64,000 nucleotides of DNA, from contig CANIBZ010000001.1 in NCBI GenBank assembly GCA_947466425.1, positions 1 to 64,000 of the forward strand. The letters run 5' to 3'. Made by a program: the position numbers and the translations under genes. Position 1 is the first letter of the stretch; the number at the start of each line of letters is the position of its first letter. Below the pieces are notes generated by a model. That model was not told the origin of the DNA and searched no databases. It saw nothing but the letters and a program-made list of their open reading frames with translations. Below, one piece after another: positions 41,502 through 49,485 of this stretch. This stretch comes from Flavobacteriales bacterium. GTDB lineage: Bacteria; Bacteroidota; Bacteroidia; Flavobacteriales_D; Sanyastnellaceae.

Positions 41502-41580
41502 TGTCAGAAAATGCTGACAATTCTGTCACGTTTCACCCCTGATTTCTCAATGGCATATTGGTTGAAATGCGGGGTGAAAC
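41502..41580. promoter_or_regulatory. dnaK leader: tandem TGTCA/TGACA inverted repeats and a 17-bp-arm dyad
   Basis: TGTCAG-N6-CTGACA (41502-41519), TGACA-N4-TGTCA (41515-41528), and GTTTCACCCCTGATTTC...GAAATGCGGGGTGAAAC (41530-41580; 15/17 pairs). Confidence 0.7.
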
Positions 41581-41599
41581 AAATTGAAAATTTAAGAAC

Positions 41600-43504
41600 A
41601 TGAGTAAAATAATAGGCATTGACCTCGGTACCACGAATTCGTGTGTATCTGTGATGGAAGGAAACGAGCCCGTGGTAATCGCGAACAGCGAAGGAAAGCG
41701 CACCACGCCTTCTATTGTTGCTTTCATTGAAGGTGGTGAGCGTAAAGTAGGAGATCCTGCAAAGCGTCAAGCCATTACGAATCCAACAAAGACCATTTCA
41801 AGTATCAAGCGTTTCATGGGATCATCATTCGCAGAAACGGAAAAAGAAGCAACGCGCATGCCTTACATGGTAGTGAAGGGCGACAACAACACGCCTCGCG
41901 TGAAAATCGACGACCGCACGTATACTCCACAAGAAATTTCCGCCATGATTCTTCAAAAGATGAAGAAGACGGCTGAAGATTATTTGGGTCAAGAAGTAAC
42001 CGAAGCGGTGATTACCGTTCCTGCATACTTCAACGATGCGCAACGTCAGGCAACGAAAGAAGCCGGCGAAATCGCTGGATTAACCGTGAAGCGTATCATT
42101 AACGAGCCAACTGCAGCGGCATTGGCTTACGGACTAGACAAGAAGTCTCAAGAGATGAAGATTGTCGTGTTCGACTGTGGTGGTGGAACGCATGACGTGT
42201 CTTGTCTTGAGCTGGGCGATGGCGTGTTTGAAGTATTGTCAACAGACGGTGATACGCACTTGGGTGGAGACGACTTCGACCAGGTAATCATTGATTGGTT
42301 GGTTCAAGAATTCAAAAATGAAAATGGAAATTTAGATCTTTCGAAAGATCCAATGGCTCTTCAACGTTTGAAGGAAGGGGCAGAGAAAGCGAAGATTGAA
42401 TTGTCTAGCTCTACAACTACCGAAATTAACTTGCCTTACATCATGCCTGTTGACGGAATACCAAAGCACTTGGTGAAGTCGTTAACACGTGCGAAGTTCG
42501 AGCAGTTAGCAGATTCATTGATCCGCAGAACCATTGCACCTTGCGAAAGCGCATTGAAGAACGCAGGATTGTCTGTAAACGATATTGATGAAATTATTTT
42601 AGTGGGTGGTTCAACACGTATTCCTGCAATTCAAGATGCAGTGAAGAAGTTCTTCGGAAAAGATCCAAGCAAAGGAGTGAATCCTGATGAAGTAGTAGCT
42701 ATCGGAGCAGCCATTCAAGGAGGAGTATTAACCGGAGAAGTGAAAGACGTTTTGTTGTTAGATGTTACGCCACTTTCATTGGGTATTGAAACCATGGGTG
42801 GTGTATTCACGAAGTTGATTGATGCGAACACTACGATTCCAACGAAGAAATCTGAAGTGTTTTCAACGGCCAGCGATAACCAACCTAGTGTAGAGATTCA
42901 CGTGTTGCAAGGTGAGCGTGCTATGGCGAAAGACAACCGCACAATCGGACGTTTCCACTTAGACGGATTGCCACCAGCGCCAAGAGGGGTTCCTCAAGTA
43001 GAAGTTATCTTCGACATTGATGCGAACGGAATCATTAATGTATCAGCGCTTGATAAAGCAACCAACAAATTGCAAAGCATCCGAATCGAAGCTTCTAGCG
43101 GATTAAGCAAAGAAGACATTGAGAAGATGAAGAAGGAAGCGGAGATGAATGCAGATTCAGATCGCAAAGCGAAAGAAGAAGCAGACGTTGTGAATCAAGC
43201 CGATTCATTGATTTTCCAAGTGGAGAAGCAATTGAAGGAGTTCGGAGATAAGCTTCCTGCTGATAAGAAAACAGAGATTGAAGCATCTTTGGAAGAGTTG
43301 AAGAAAGCACACGCAGAAAAGAACCTAGACACCATTAAAGCGTCTATGGATAAATTGAATGCAGTATTCCAAGCGGCTAGTGCAGATATGTACAACAACG
43401 CTGGCGGAGCTGCAGATGCGGGCGCTGGAGAGCAACAAGCAGGAGGCAACGACGGTGAAGTTACCGATGTTGACTTTGAAGAAGTAAAAGACGAGAAGAA
43501 GTAA
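41600..43504 (+). CDS. dnaK: Molecular chaperone DnaK
   Basis: [42 protein letters not shown]. Confidence 0.98.
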   Translation: MSKIIGIDLGTTNSCVSVMEGNEPVVIANSEGKRTTPSIVAFIEGGERKVGDPAKRQAITNPTKTISSIKRFMGSSFAETEKEATRMPYMVVKGDNNTPRVKIDDRTYTPQEISAMILQKMKKTAEDYLGQEVTEAVITVPAYFNDAQRQATKEAGEIAGLTVKRIINEPTAAALAYGLDKKSQEMKIVVFDCGGGTHDVSCLELGDGVFEVLSTDGDTHLGGDDFDQVIIDWLVQEFKNENGNLDLSKDPMALQRLKEGAEKAKIELSSSTTTEINLPYIMPVDGIPKHLVKSLTRAKFEQLADSLIRRTIAPCESALKNAGLSVNDIDEIILVGGSTRIPAIQDAVKKFFGKDPSKGVNPDEVVAIGAAIQGGVLTGEVKDVLLLDVTPLSLGIETMGGVFTKLIDANTTIPTKKSEVFSTASDNQPSVEIHVLQGERAMAKDNRTIGRFHLDGLPPAPRGVPQVEVIFDIDANGIINVSALDKATNKLQSIRIEASSGLSKEDIEKMKKEAEMNADSDRKAKEEADVVNQADSLIFQVEKQLKEFGDKLPADKKTEIEASLEELKKAHAEKNLDTIKASMDKLNAVFQAASADMYNNAGGAADAGAGEQQAGGNDGEVTDVDFEEVKDEKK

Positions 43505-43522
43505 TTCTGAATCGAAGAAAAT

Positions 43523-43552
43523 AAAAAGGGCCTTGTTTCAAGGCCTTTTTTT
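43523..43552. terminator. Terminator between dnaK and the M61 peptidase (convergent)
   Basis: AAAAAGGGCCTTG-TTT-CAAGGCCTTTTTTT. Confidence 0.8.
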
Positions 43553-45254
43553 ATGCGTTGCGTTTGCCTATCCAGTAATTGAATAGGTTGTTGTTTTCTG
43601 GAAATGAAATGTGCGATTGCTGAATAATTGGAAGTTCAGGTTCTGAGTGAAGGGTAAGTTCCATCTGCACGCCATTGCGTAAAACAAAGAGTTGCGCGGT
43701 GGTAGTAGATTCTATGAGGAAGTTCACATTGCGGTCTACTGCAATTCCGTCGATTTCTAGAATCTCATCGCCGTACCAAAGTCCGCCTAAATCCGCTGCA
43801 GAATTCATACACACCGAAGAGACTTTAGATTTTCCCAATTGAATGTCAATACTAAAACCGAATAAACGTTCGGTAGCAATAGCTGAAGGCGACCACACCA
43901 ATTCAACGCCAATTTTTTGAAAAGCTTTTTCGAGATAGTCTGTATAGTCTATTGCGCTTTCGGCGATATTCGTTTTGAATTCATTTGCGTTCGAAAGTCC
44001 TGAATCCTCAAGTGTTTTCCAATAGTCTTCAACTGAGTATCCGATATTTTTCTTCGCGAATTGCTGGTACATCTGATGTATGACATCGTCCATGGATTTT
44101 TGTCCATTTGTCGCAGCAATCAATTCAATATCGAGAATCATAGAGAGCAAAGCACCTTCGTTGTATATAGAAACTTTTCTCCAGGGAACGCCCGGTGTGT
44201 ATCCGTCGAGCCACGTGTCTACGCTACTATCGGCAACGCTGTAAGAATATCTTCCGTAATTTCTGTGGTGTGTATTCAACCATTTTTCCAAGGATTCTTT
44301 CCACAGGTCGTTGTTCCAGATGCCACTTCTGCGCAAGCAAAGATCGCCGTAGTAAGTGGTCACTCCTTCATCTACATATCCAAGCTGCGTGTAATTTTCT
44401 TTGGTGAAATCGTAGGGCATCATTTCAACCGGACGTAGTGTTTTTACATTCCAGGTGTGAAAGAGTTCGTGGCTGCAGATGGCGAGTATTTCGTTGTACT
44501 TCTCTTCGCGATCGAAGTTCTCGCCTTGTCCCATAACAATCACAGTGCTGGTTGTATGTTCTACCCCGTGATGCATGAAGTAAGGGGTAAAGTGAAGTAA
44601 GTAACGGTAAGTTGAAACAGGAAATTCTCCGAAAATATTGAATTGAAGTTCGGTGTAAATTCGAACGTCGTTCCAGAAGCGCTCGAAATTCAAATTGGTT
44701 ATTCCAAAGATATTGGCGTGAAAGTGAACGCCATTTATTTCTTGCGATAGAACCTCTCTGTTGTGCGAAGCCACAAAAGGTGAGTCGGCTAATTCATCGA
44801 AGTTTTGCGCAAACAGTTTATTTCCTTCGTGCGGAAGTCCGCAGGAGAGGTGCGCGTATGAATCGAGAATTTCAACGGTGTATTTTTCATCTGTTCTTCC
44901 AGGTAAAAAAGGAATACAGTTCACCGGATTCAAATATAGCATTTGGCTGTTAACGTATGTGCTTCCTGCGTTGAGCTCTGCTGCGCAATAAAAATATTCA
45001 AAGGTTATTTGTTCATTGGCACTGCACGAGATAAGCCATTTATCCTTTTCAATTTTTCTTAACTCAATATTTTCATTCGATGAATTGAAAGCTTTAACGT
45101 GCGAAATGTTCTTTGCGAAATTTCCCATCTCGTATCGTCCAGGGCGCCAAGATGACAATTGAACGATTTGATTGTTTGAAGAGCTTAAAAAAGTCATTCG
45201 CACCTTCACCATTTTCCGGTGAATGTGCGGTGTGCTTAAAGAAATATGAATCAT
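43551..45254 (-). CDS. M61 family peptidase (glycyl aminopeptidase-like) with PDZ
   Basis: ICSHELFHTWNVKTLRPVEMMPYDF, YVDEGVTTYYGDL; PDZ-like C-terminus. Confidence 0.9.
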   Translation of the reverse strand: MIHISLSTPHIHRKMVKVRMTFLSSSNNQIVQLSSWRPGRYEMGNFAKNISHVKAFNSSNENIELRKIEKDKWLISCSANEQITFEYFYCAAELNAGSTYVNSQMLYLNPVNCIPFLPGRTDEKYTVEILDSYAHLSCGLPHEGNKLFAQNFDELADSPFVASHNREVLSQEINGVHFHANIFGITNLNFERFWNDVRIYTELQFNIFGEFPVSTYRYLLHFTPYFMHHGVEHTTSTVIVMGQGENFDREEKYNEILAICSHELFHTWNVKTLRPVEMMPYDFTKENYTQLGYVDEGVTTYYGDLCLRRSGIWNNDLWKESLEKWLNTHHRNYGRYSYSVADSSVDTWLDGYTPGVPWRKVSIYNEGALLSMILDIELIAATNGQKSMDDVIHQMYQQFAKKNIGYSVEDYWKTLEDSGLSNANEFKTNIAESAIDYTDYLEKAFQKIGVELVWSPSAIATERLFGFSIDIQLGKSKVSSVCMNSAADLGGLWYGDEILEIDGIAVDRNVNFLIESTTTAQLFVLRNGVQMELTLHSEPELPIIQQSHISFPENNNLFNYWIGKRNA

Positions 45255-46909
45255 TTTTTAGTTGGTCTGAGGAAGCTAATGATTGGATTTCCTGTGCATG
45301 CATTGGGAAAACCAATTCGCAAATAACTGCATACGGTTGGAGCAATGTCTGTAATGGAATGCGCGGCGTAATTGGTTGAGGCCGGAACATATTTTCCGTA
45401 TAAAATAAATGGTACTTGTGAGTCGTAACTATACGGAGAACCATGCGTGGTGCCTTGTCTGGTGTATTCCATGAATCCAGGCTCTAACACATAAATGACA
45501 TCGCCAGAAAGTGCAGGTAAAAATCCGAGTTGAACTTTTTGTCCCAATTCAGATGTGTAGTTTTCTTCTGTTAAATCGCAACTCGCGAACGCTTTCGTTA
45601 CATACTCTTGTTCTTCTGCCCATTTTGAAAGGGTGCGTTGCATGTCGTCTAACTTCATGTTCTTCTCCCGAATGAGCGTTCGGTTTATAAATAAGTTCAG
45701 GTTACTTTCATTTAAAATCCAGTTGCCTTGTCCGTATTTTGAATTCATGAATAGCTCTGCTTGCTCTTCGAAATTGTCGGAAGACCAATATCCGGCCGAG
45801 GCATTTGACTTCTGCATAAGGCTTGGCGTAGGCGCTCCACCATGGTCGGCACTTAAGAAGATGAGGTAGTTGTCTTTTCCAAAACGCTTGTCTAGTTCGT
45901 TTAAAAGTCTTTCCAATTCACGATCGAGACGAATGTAAATGTCTTGCAATTCTTTGGAATGAATTCCGAATTGGTGTCCAACGTAATCGGTGGAAGAAAA
46001 GCTTAAGCATAACATATCTGTGGTGTTATTCTTTCCGAGTTGTTCTCCGTCTATTGCAGCAAGAGCGAAATCGAGTGTCAATGAATTTCCCATGGGCACT
46101 CCTTTCAGAATTTCGTATCCGCCGTTGTGTTTCTTCAGGGTATCGATGTTGTAAGGAAAGACAGGACGAAGCAGCGGCTTGAAAGGCATTTCGTAGGCGT
46201 TGTTGTCTTCCATGCTTTCGGTGTAATTTTCTTCGGGAAGAAGAAGGTTCCACGTTGAAGAGGCGTAAGCTTTTGCTTTTCCGTTGGTGTTGAAGTCTTG
46301 AACCCATTTTGGAAGTTCGCGCATGTACCAGCTACTCGAAGCCCAAACGCCTTCCTCTCCACCTACGAACCAATAGGCAGCGTTGGCAGTTCTTCCAGCG
46401 GGAAGAATTGCGCCACGGTCTTTGAGAGAGATGCCAATGACCTTCGATTTTCCTGCGGTGAAGATTTTAAGCTCGTCGCCTATGGTGCTAGATTTTAAAT
46501 AATGCGGAGACATTTTTCCGGCAGCTGCTGAGGTGCCTACACCGTTGACGATAGAATCTGCCGAGCAGTAGGTCATTCGATTGTATTTCCGTTCGAACCA
46601 ATCGTTGGCCACAATGCCGTTGTGCGCTGGCGTTGTGCCTGTGAAAATGGCTGCGTGTCCAGGCCCCGTGTAAGTGGGCATGTAGTTGTATTGCATGTTC
46701 CGGGCATACGATCCGTTGCGCACCAAGCGTTTGAATCCGCCATCGCAGTAGTCGTTCCAGAAGCGGTCTATGTAGTCGTTGCGCATTTGGTCAACGGTAA
46801 TTCCGACAACGATGGAAGGAAGCGGTTGGTCGGAAGGAGAAGTTGTTTTCTTCTGTCCGAAAGCTGAGAAGCTAATGATTACGAGTAATAAGGAAGTAAA
46901 TCTGCTCAT
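45251..46909 (-). CDS. Alkaline phosphatase family protein (PafA-like)
   Basis: VVGITVDQMRNDYIDRFWNDYCDGGFKRLVRNGSYARNMQYNYMPTYTGPGHAAIFTGTTP. Start placed at MSRFTSLL (46909), supported by TACATTTG just upstream; track ORF is longer. Confidence 0.88.
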   Translation of the reverse strand: MSRFTSLLLVIISFSAFGQKKTTSPSDQPLPSIVVGITVDQMRNDYIDRFWNDYCDGGFKRLVRNGSYARNMQYNYMPTYTGPGHAAIFTGTTPAHNGIVANDWFERKYNRMTYCSADSIVNGVGTSAAAGKMSPHYLKSSTIGDELKIFTAGKSKVIGISLKDRGAILPAGRTANAAYWFVGGEEGVWASSSWYMRELPKWVQDFNTNGKAKAYASSTWNLLLPEENYTESMEDNNAYEMPFKPLLRPVFPYNIDTLKKHNGGYEILKGVPMGNSLTLDFALAAIDGEQLGKNNTTDMLCLSFSSTDYVGHQFGIHSKELQDIYIRLDRELERLLNELDKRFGKDNYLIFLSADHGGAPTPSLMQKSNASAGYWSSDNFEEQAELFMNSKYGQGNWILNESNLNLFINRTLIREKNMKLDDMQRTLSKWAEEQEYVTKAFASCDLTEENYTSELGQKVQLGFLPALSGDVIYVLEPGFMEYTRQGTTHGSPYSYDSQVPFILYGKYVPASTNYAAHSITDIAPTVCSYLRIGFPNACTGNPIISFLRPTKK

Positions 46910-46948
46910 GGTACAAATGTACCTCTGAATTAATTTACTTTTACGGGA

Positions 46949-46992
46949 CACAACACGTTGTGATGACCTTCTGCGAAGGATGACCGCGGAGG
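46949..46992. repeat. Micro-hairpin array A (ATGA linker)
   Basis: CACAACACGTTGTG-ATGA-CCTTC[TGC]GAAGG-ATGA-CCGCGGAGG. Confidence 0.55.
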
Positions 46993-47002
46993 GGATGGGT
47001 AA

Positions 47003-47470
47003 ATGGAATTTGATATGAAGAGACACATTTTATTAGTAGGAATGCCCGGAAGTGGGAAGACGACAAAGGCGAGGCAGTTGGCTGTGGAGCGTGGGGTGTC
47101 GTGTTATGAAGTAGATGAGATGTTGGAGTTGAAGTGGGGAAGGAGTATTGCTGAATTTGTGGAGGGAAATGGTTGGGAAAAATTTCGCGAGGAAGAATTT
47201 TCTATGGTGAAATCGATTGTGAACGAGCCGGTGGGAATCATTTCAGCGGGAGCAGGTTTTTTTACTACTGATGAGAAGGTTGAATTCTCTTTGAATCATT
47301 TTGAAGTGTTGTATTTGGAAGTGTCTATTGACGAGTTGTTCAACAGACTCAGCACTCAAGAAGAACGCGCTAAGCGTCCGCTTTTGAGTGAAGGGGATTT
47401 GCGTTTTAAGTTGGAAGCGCTTTTAGCGGAAAGGGAAAGGTTTTACTCCTTCGGATCAATCACGAAGTGA
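47003..47470 (+). CDS. aroK: Shikimate kinase-like P-loop protein
   Basis: ILLVGMPGSGKTTKARQLAVERGVSCYEVDEMLELKWGRSIAEFVEGNGWEKFREEEF. Confidence 0.8.
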   Translation: MEFDMKRHILLVGMPGSGKTTKARQLAVERGVSCYEVDEMLELKWGRSIAEFVEGNGWEKFREEEFSMVKSIVNEPVGIISAGAGFFTTDEKVEFSLNHFEVLYLEVSIDELFNRLSTQEERAKRPLLSEGDLRFKLEALLAERERFYSFGSITK

Positions 47471-47521
47471 CCAATCTGACTTCGTCAGATCAATTGCTGC
47501 GCAATCAATCACAGAAGGTGA
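47447..47521. repeat. Micro-hairpin array B ((A)TCAAT linker)
   Basis: TCC[TTC]GGA, TCAC[GAA]GTGA, ATCTGAC[TTC]GTCAGAT, ATTGC[TGC]GCAAT, degenerate TCAC-agaag-GTGA. Spans the aroK 3' end and most of the convergent intergenic gap. Confidence 0.8.
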
Positions 47522-47532
47522 GTGTTACTCCG

Positions 47533-48519
47533 CTATTTTCCAAAAGATTTCTTAATTGCTTCGAGTGTTGGAAGCTGAGCACTAAATTCCTCAGGTAGTT
47601 CTTTTGAAGTGGAATAACTTGAGACCCCAATGGGATAGTTACTCTTTTTTAATGAGTATTCTACAACAGTTCTGTTCTTCGATTTACAAATAATAATTCC
47701 TACTGAATCATTCTCATGAGGTAATCTTACTTTATCGTTCAACAAAGCCAGATAGAATTCCATTTTCCCTTTGTATTCGGGAATAAACTCTCCAACTTTA
47801 AGTTCAATTGCGACTAAACATTGAAGGGTTCTGTGAAAGAGAAGGAGATCAATGAAATAATCGTTTCCTTCCAATTGAATTTTAAATTGACTTCCAATAA
47901 ATGAAAACTGATTTCCCATTTCAAGAAGGAATTTCTGAACATTATTGAGCAGTCCCTTTTCCAAATCCCTTTCAGAGTGATTAATATCTAACTCTAGAAA
48001 ATCAAATAGATATTTATCCTTTAGCGTTATTGATTTCTCTTTTGAATGATCAAGAAAACTGTTTTGTGAATTCAGAATCTTCAGATGTGCTTTGTTCTCA
48101 ATTTCTCGAATCAGCTGAGCTTTTGTCCAACGTTCATGCAAGCATTTAGTTATATAGAATAATCTGTCAGCCACATTCTTAACCCGCTTCAGAATTACAA
48201 CGTTGTGTGTCCATGGAATTTCTCGTACCAATGGTACGAGATTTTCAATTTGGTAATAGTTGTTATAGAACTGAGCCATTAGCCAAAGATTTGCTGCAGA
48301 TAATCCAGATGATTTTGGAAATTCAAGCAGAAGTTCATCTGATAGTTTTTCCACAACACTTCTGCCCCAACCCAATTTTTGTTTTTCGGAAATTGACCGT
48401 CCAATCTCCCAATAAAGCTGAATCAACTGAATATTCACCTCTCGCATTGCAGCATATTGTGCAGAGCGAATCTTGTTTTTTATCTCATCAAAAAACGGAG
48501 TGTAAATTTTTGCGTCCAT
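47533..48519 (-). CDS. DUF1016/YhcG-like PDDEXK nuclease domain protein
   Basis: IRSAQYAAMREVNIQLIQLYWEIGRSISEKQKLGWGRSVVEKLSDELL; C-terminal 'FIDLLLFHRTLQCLVAIELKVGEFIPEYKGKMEFYLALLNDKV' (nuclease core). Confidence 0.9.
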   Translation of the reverse strand: MDAKIYTPFFDEIKNKIRSAQYAAMREVNIQLIQLYWEIGRSISEKQKLGWGRSVVEKLSDELLLEFPKSSGLSAANLWLMAQFYNNYYQIENLVPLVREIPWTHNVVILKRVKNVADRLFYITKCLHERWTKAQLIREIENKAHLKILNSQNSFLDHSKEKSITLKDKYLFDFLELDINHSERDLEKGLLNNVQKFLLEMGNQFSFIGSQFKIQLEGNDYFIDLLLFHRTLQCLVAIELKVGEFIPEYKGKMEFYLALLNDKVRLPHENDSVGIIICKSKNRTVVEYSLKKSNYPIGVSSYSTSKELPEEFSAQLPTLEAIKKSFGK

Positions 48520-48584
48520 GCTGCAAACCTATTTCTGCAAGAGCGGAATGTCAAGAAATGGTTATGCGGGTTTATGTGAACTAC

Positions 48585-48872
48585 GTTATTGGAAAACCTT
48601 CGGTTTTATTCCTACTTCGTAATTGGAACTTCGTTATTGGAAAACCTTCGGTTTTATTCCTACTTCGTAATTGGAACTTCGTTATTGGAAAACCTTCGGT
48701 TTTATTCCTACTTCGTAATTGGAACTTCGTTATTGGAAAACCTTCGGTTTTATTCCTACTGCGTAATTGGAACTTCGTTATTGGAAAACCTTCGGTTTTA
48801 TTCCTACTGCGTAATTGGAACTTCGTTATTGGAAAACCTTCGGTTTTATTCCTACTTCGTAATTCCTATTTC
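48585..48872. repeat. 48-bp tandem repeat, 6 copies (last diverges at 3' end), array C1
   Basis: Unit gttattggaaaaccttcggttttattcctacttcgtaattggaacttc starts at 48585, 48633, 48681, 48729, 48777, 48825. Copies 4-5 differ only by TTC to TGC. Confidence 0.97.
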
Positions 48873-48898
48873 ATAATTGGAACTTTGTAATTAAAAAC

Positions 48899-48969
48899 GT
48901 CGAAGACATTCGCCGCAGGCATTCGTTGAAAACATTCGTTGCTTCGCAACATTCGCCCGCAGGGCATTC
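48899..48969. repeat. Micro-hairpin array C2 with invariant ATTC linker
   Basis: GTC[GAA]GAC-ATTC-GCC[GCA]GGC-ATTC-GTT[GAA]AAC-ATTC-GTTGC[TTC]GCAAC-ATTC-GCCC[GCA]GGGC-ATTC. Confidence 0.9.
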
Positions 48970-49302
48970 TTACCGTTTACGGGAATAACTCCCCTTCACC
49001 TTTTCAAGATCTTTGGTAATAGCGGCAACTTCTTTTTCGAGCAGTTTGAATTCTGCTTTGGTCACATAGGCTGAAAGAGGATCGTTGAGGTTGTTGTAAG
49101 GTTTTTCGTCGAAGAGTTCGGCGATGGTGACTTTGAGGATTTTCGAGATCTGAGCGACTGTGGTAACTGAGATGGTAATTTCTCCACGTTCCATTTTTCC
49201 GTAGTTTCCGGTAGTCATTCCCAGCTCGTCGGCAACGTTGTCTTGGCTAAGTCCGCGCATAGCACGAAACATGCGAATTCGTTGTCCGACCTTCTTGTTC
49301 AT
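48970..49302 (-). CDS. XRE-family helix-turn-helix regulator
   Basis: GQRIRMFRAMRGLSQDNVADELGMTTGNYGKMERGEITISVTTVAQISKILKV. Confidence 0.92.
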   Translation of the reverse strand: MNKKVGQRIRMFRAMRGLSQDNVADELGMTTGNYGKMERGEITISVTTVAQISKILKVTIAELFDEKPYNNLNDPLSAYVTKAEFKLLEKEVAAITKDLEKVKGSYSRKR

Positions 49303-49485
49303 TTCTCAAATTTCCTCTCATACAGTGTCTTAACACAATCTTAAAGCGTCGTTTATTAATCACAATAAGATTAATTTAGTATTTTCGTGGTGTTTATCAA
49401 TTTATTGTTGAGCAAAGCAATGAAAACAGCTTGATGAATAAATGAAAACTGACCTTACTAAAATTTGAAAACTGACCTTCATTTT

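Noticed and set aside
41551-41567. Sigma-54-like promoter TGGCAT-N5-TTGA upstream of dnaK
   Set aside because: The -12 GC is replaced by GA and the element sits inside the loop of the large dyad; insufficient to call.
48585-48872. CRISPR array
   Set aside because: The 48-bp units are contiguous identical tandem repeats with no unique spacers, and no cas genes are in the window.
48207-48890. ORFs 48207..48890 (+) and 48589..48876 (+) as repeat proteins (LLENLRFYSYFVIGTS)
   Set aside because: They are open only because the repeat unit is 48 bp (16 codons) and lacks stops. One runs antisense to the DUF1016 gene; there is no signal or family and the repeat is better explained as hairpin DNA.
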